From the NCBI GenBank assembly GCA_023665755.1, contig JAMPDF010000007.1, forward strand, positions 20,176 through 62,043: a stretch of 41,868 bases of DNA, written 5' to 3'. The notes beneath the pieces were generated by a model, which saw nothing but the letters and a program-made list of their open reading frames with translations, was not told where the DNA came from and ran no database searches. Below, one piece after another: positions 41,277-41,868 of this stretch (position 1 is the first letter of the stretch; each line of letters begins with the position of its first letter). The stretch is from Prevotella sp. GTDB taxonomy: Bacteria; Bacillota_I; Bacilli_A; ML615J-28; CAG-313. Position numbers and translations under genes: made by a program.

Positions 41277-41696
41277 CTATATTTCTTTCATCAAAAACAT
41301 TTCCATAGGTTGTGGATATTGTGAAGTATGAAGGATTAATCCACCACAATCTTGATATCCTAATTTGCGATAAAAATGTTGTGCTGTTTCATCTACTTGT
41401 GTAGAAACAAGTAGTATATGATATCCTTGTTTTTTCATATCTTCTTCCCAGTATTTCATAAGCATAGTGCCATAACCTTGACCTTGTACCTTCTTATCTA
41501 TGAAAAGCATAGTACAAAAGGGTATGCTATCCCAAAACAAGTTGTACCTCAATAAACCTATAGGTATTTCGTTTTCCAAAAGAACGTATCCCCTTTTTTC
41601 TTTGACTTTATGTTCAAATTCTTTTTCTGGTAAATGATGATCTAATTGATACCAAAAGGATTTATCATTCATCTTTACATATCGTACTTTTATCAC
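41277..41696 (-). CDS. GNAT family N-acetyltransferase
   Basis: The 139-residue protein has the GNAT core: IGLLRYNLFWDSIPFCTMLFI (strands 3-4), acetyl-CoA loop VQGQGYGTMLM (R/Q-x-x-G-x-G/A) and a C-terminal AQHFYRKLGYQDCGGL. The substrate is unknown. The start is a GTG at 41696, with GAGGTGATT upstream. It follows the end of a Hint-domain gene by 26 bp, but has its own promoter inside that gene. Confidence 0.88.
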   Translation of the reverse strand: MIKVRYVKMNDKSFWYQLDHHLPEKEFEHKVKEKRGYVLLENEIPIGLLRYNLFWDSIPFCTMLFIDKKVQGQGYGTMLMKYWEEDMKKQGYHILLVSTQVDETAQHFYRKLGYQDCGGLILHTSQYPQPMEMFLMKEI

Positions 41697-41722
41697 TTAA
41701 ATCACCTCAAATTTTCAATAGC

Positions 41723-41868
41723 CTATATTCTTGTATTTTTTATTATACCATACTTTCCATTTTCTATCAAATGAGATTCATTTCTTGCAGCACAATGAGC
41801 TGATACAAAATAATTGTGATCATCTTCTACTTCAAGGTTATAGGTTACTTCTGGTTGTTCTAGTTTTT
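41723..41868 (-). CDS. C-terminal end of a Hint-domain protein (partial)
   Basis: The minus-strand frame is open from the window edge to the TAG at 41725-41723 and gives the last 47 residues of a larger protein. The segment VTYNLEVEDDHNYFVS is the C-terminal Hint (Hedgehog/intein) signature (V-Y-x-L-x-V-E-x-x-H-x-Y-x-V), common in secreted polymorphic toxins and in inteins. SAHC follows, then a short basic tail ending KNTRI. The canonical H-N dipeptide is not seen. The rest of the protein is outside the window, so its kind cannot be decided. Confidence 0.7.
   Translation of the reverse strand, partial: KLEQPEVTYNLEVEDDHNYFVSAHCAARNESHLIENGKYGIIKNTRI
41742..41770 (-). promoter_or_regulatory. 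Promoter of the GNAT gene inside the Hint gene
   Basis: On the minus strand TTGATA (41770-41765), 17 bases, then TATAAT (41747-41742), with TGG before the -10. It lies within the last codons of the Hint gene, so the acetyltransferase can be transcribed alone. Confidence 0.65.

Overview
This window is AT-rich DNA from a spore-forming Bacillota (Firmicutes). The evidence is an alpha/beta-type small acid-soluble spore protein, a CotF-like coat protein, a GerE-like late sporulation regulator, strong AGGAGG ribosome-binding sites, near-consensus sigma-A promoters (TTGACA/TATAAT, 17-bp spacers) and the gene order rimP-nusA-rnpM-ylxQ-infB-rbfA. UGA is used as a stop codon. A type III glutamine synthetase, the Cys-rich surface-protein repeats and the overall gene mix suggest Erysipelotrichia (Coprobacillus/Thomasclavelia-like), but that is inference. 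The window is chromosomal: I see no rRNA, tRNA, insertion sequence, CRISPR array or prophage. Nearly all genes are on the minus strand; the exceptions are a nucleoside kinase, glutamine synthetase, a TSCPD protein and a DUF308 membrane protein.

Layout from left to right. 1-3.2 kb: a secreted GHL10 glycosidase (cut by the window edge) behind an M19 dipeptidase. 3.2-11.3 kb: one long minus-strand operon, rimP to infB and rbfA, then uvrC, a GerE-like regulator and a DEDDh exonuclease. 11.3-15.2 kb: a FAD/Rieske oxidoreductase and a MarR-MATE-membrane-protein operon. 15.3-19.3 kb (+): a TGS/uridine-kinase-type nucleoside kinase and type III glutamine synthetase. 19.4-22 kb: DegV with an rRNA methyltransferase, then two spore units (a small coat-associated protein with CotF; SASP). 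22-24.8 kb: a NifS-type cysteine desulfurase with ThiI (tRNA 4-thiouridine), divergent from a TSCPD protein across a compact shared promoter. 24.8-28.6 kb: a zur-znuA-znuC-znuB-type zinc operon ending in a nuclease-like/wHTH protein of unknown role. 28.7-31.6 kb: a tight XRE-HAD-TPR-zinc-ribbon operon of unknown function. 31.7-32.6 kb: Hsp20 and an orphan membrane protein. 32.8-36.7 kb: envelope precursor genes (GlmU-like pyrophosphorylase lacking its acetyltransferase half, UppP, GalU, NahK-like kinase). 36.7-40.5 kb: sbcDC. 40.5-41.9 kb: DUF308 protein, GNAT acetyltransferase and the tail of a Hint-domain protein.

The most interesting themes are: (i) a probable salvage route from free N-acetylhexosamine to UDP-HexNAc, formed by a NahK-like kinase and a GlmU that has lost its acetyltransferase domain; (ii) divergent nifS/TSCPD promoters that share one palindromic -35 hexamer embedded in two perfect inverted repeats; (iii) a perfect 9-bp inverted repeat bracketing a consensus promoter in front of DUF308; (iv) tandem palindromes at the marR promoter; and (v) uncharacterised gene partnerships in the zinc and XRE-HAD-TPR operons. 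Most of the rest is well-recognised core biology.
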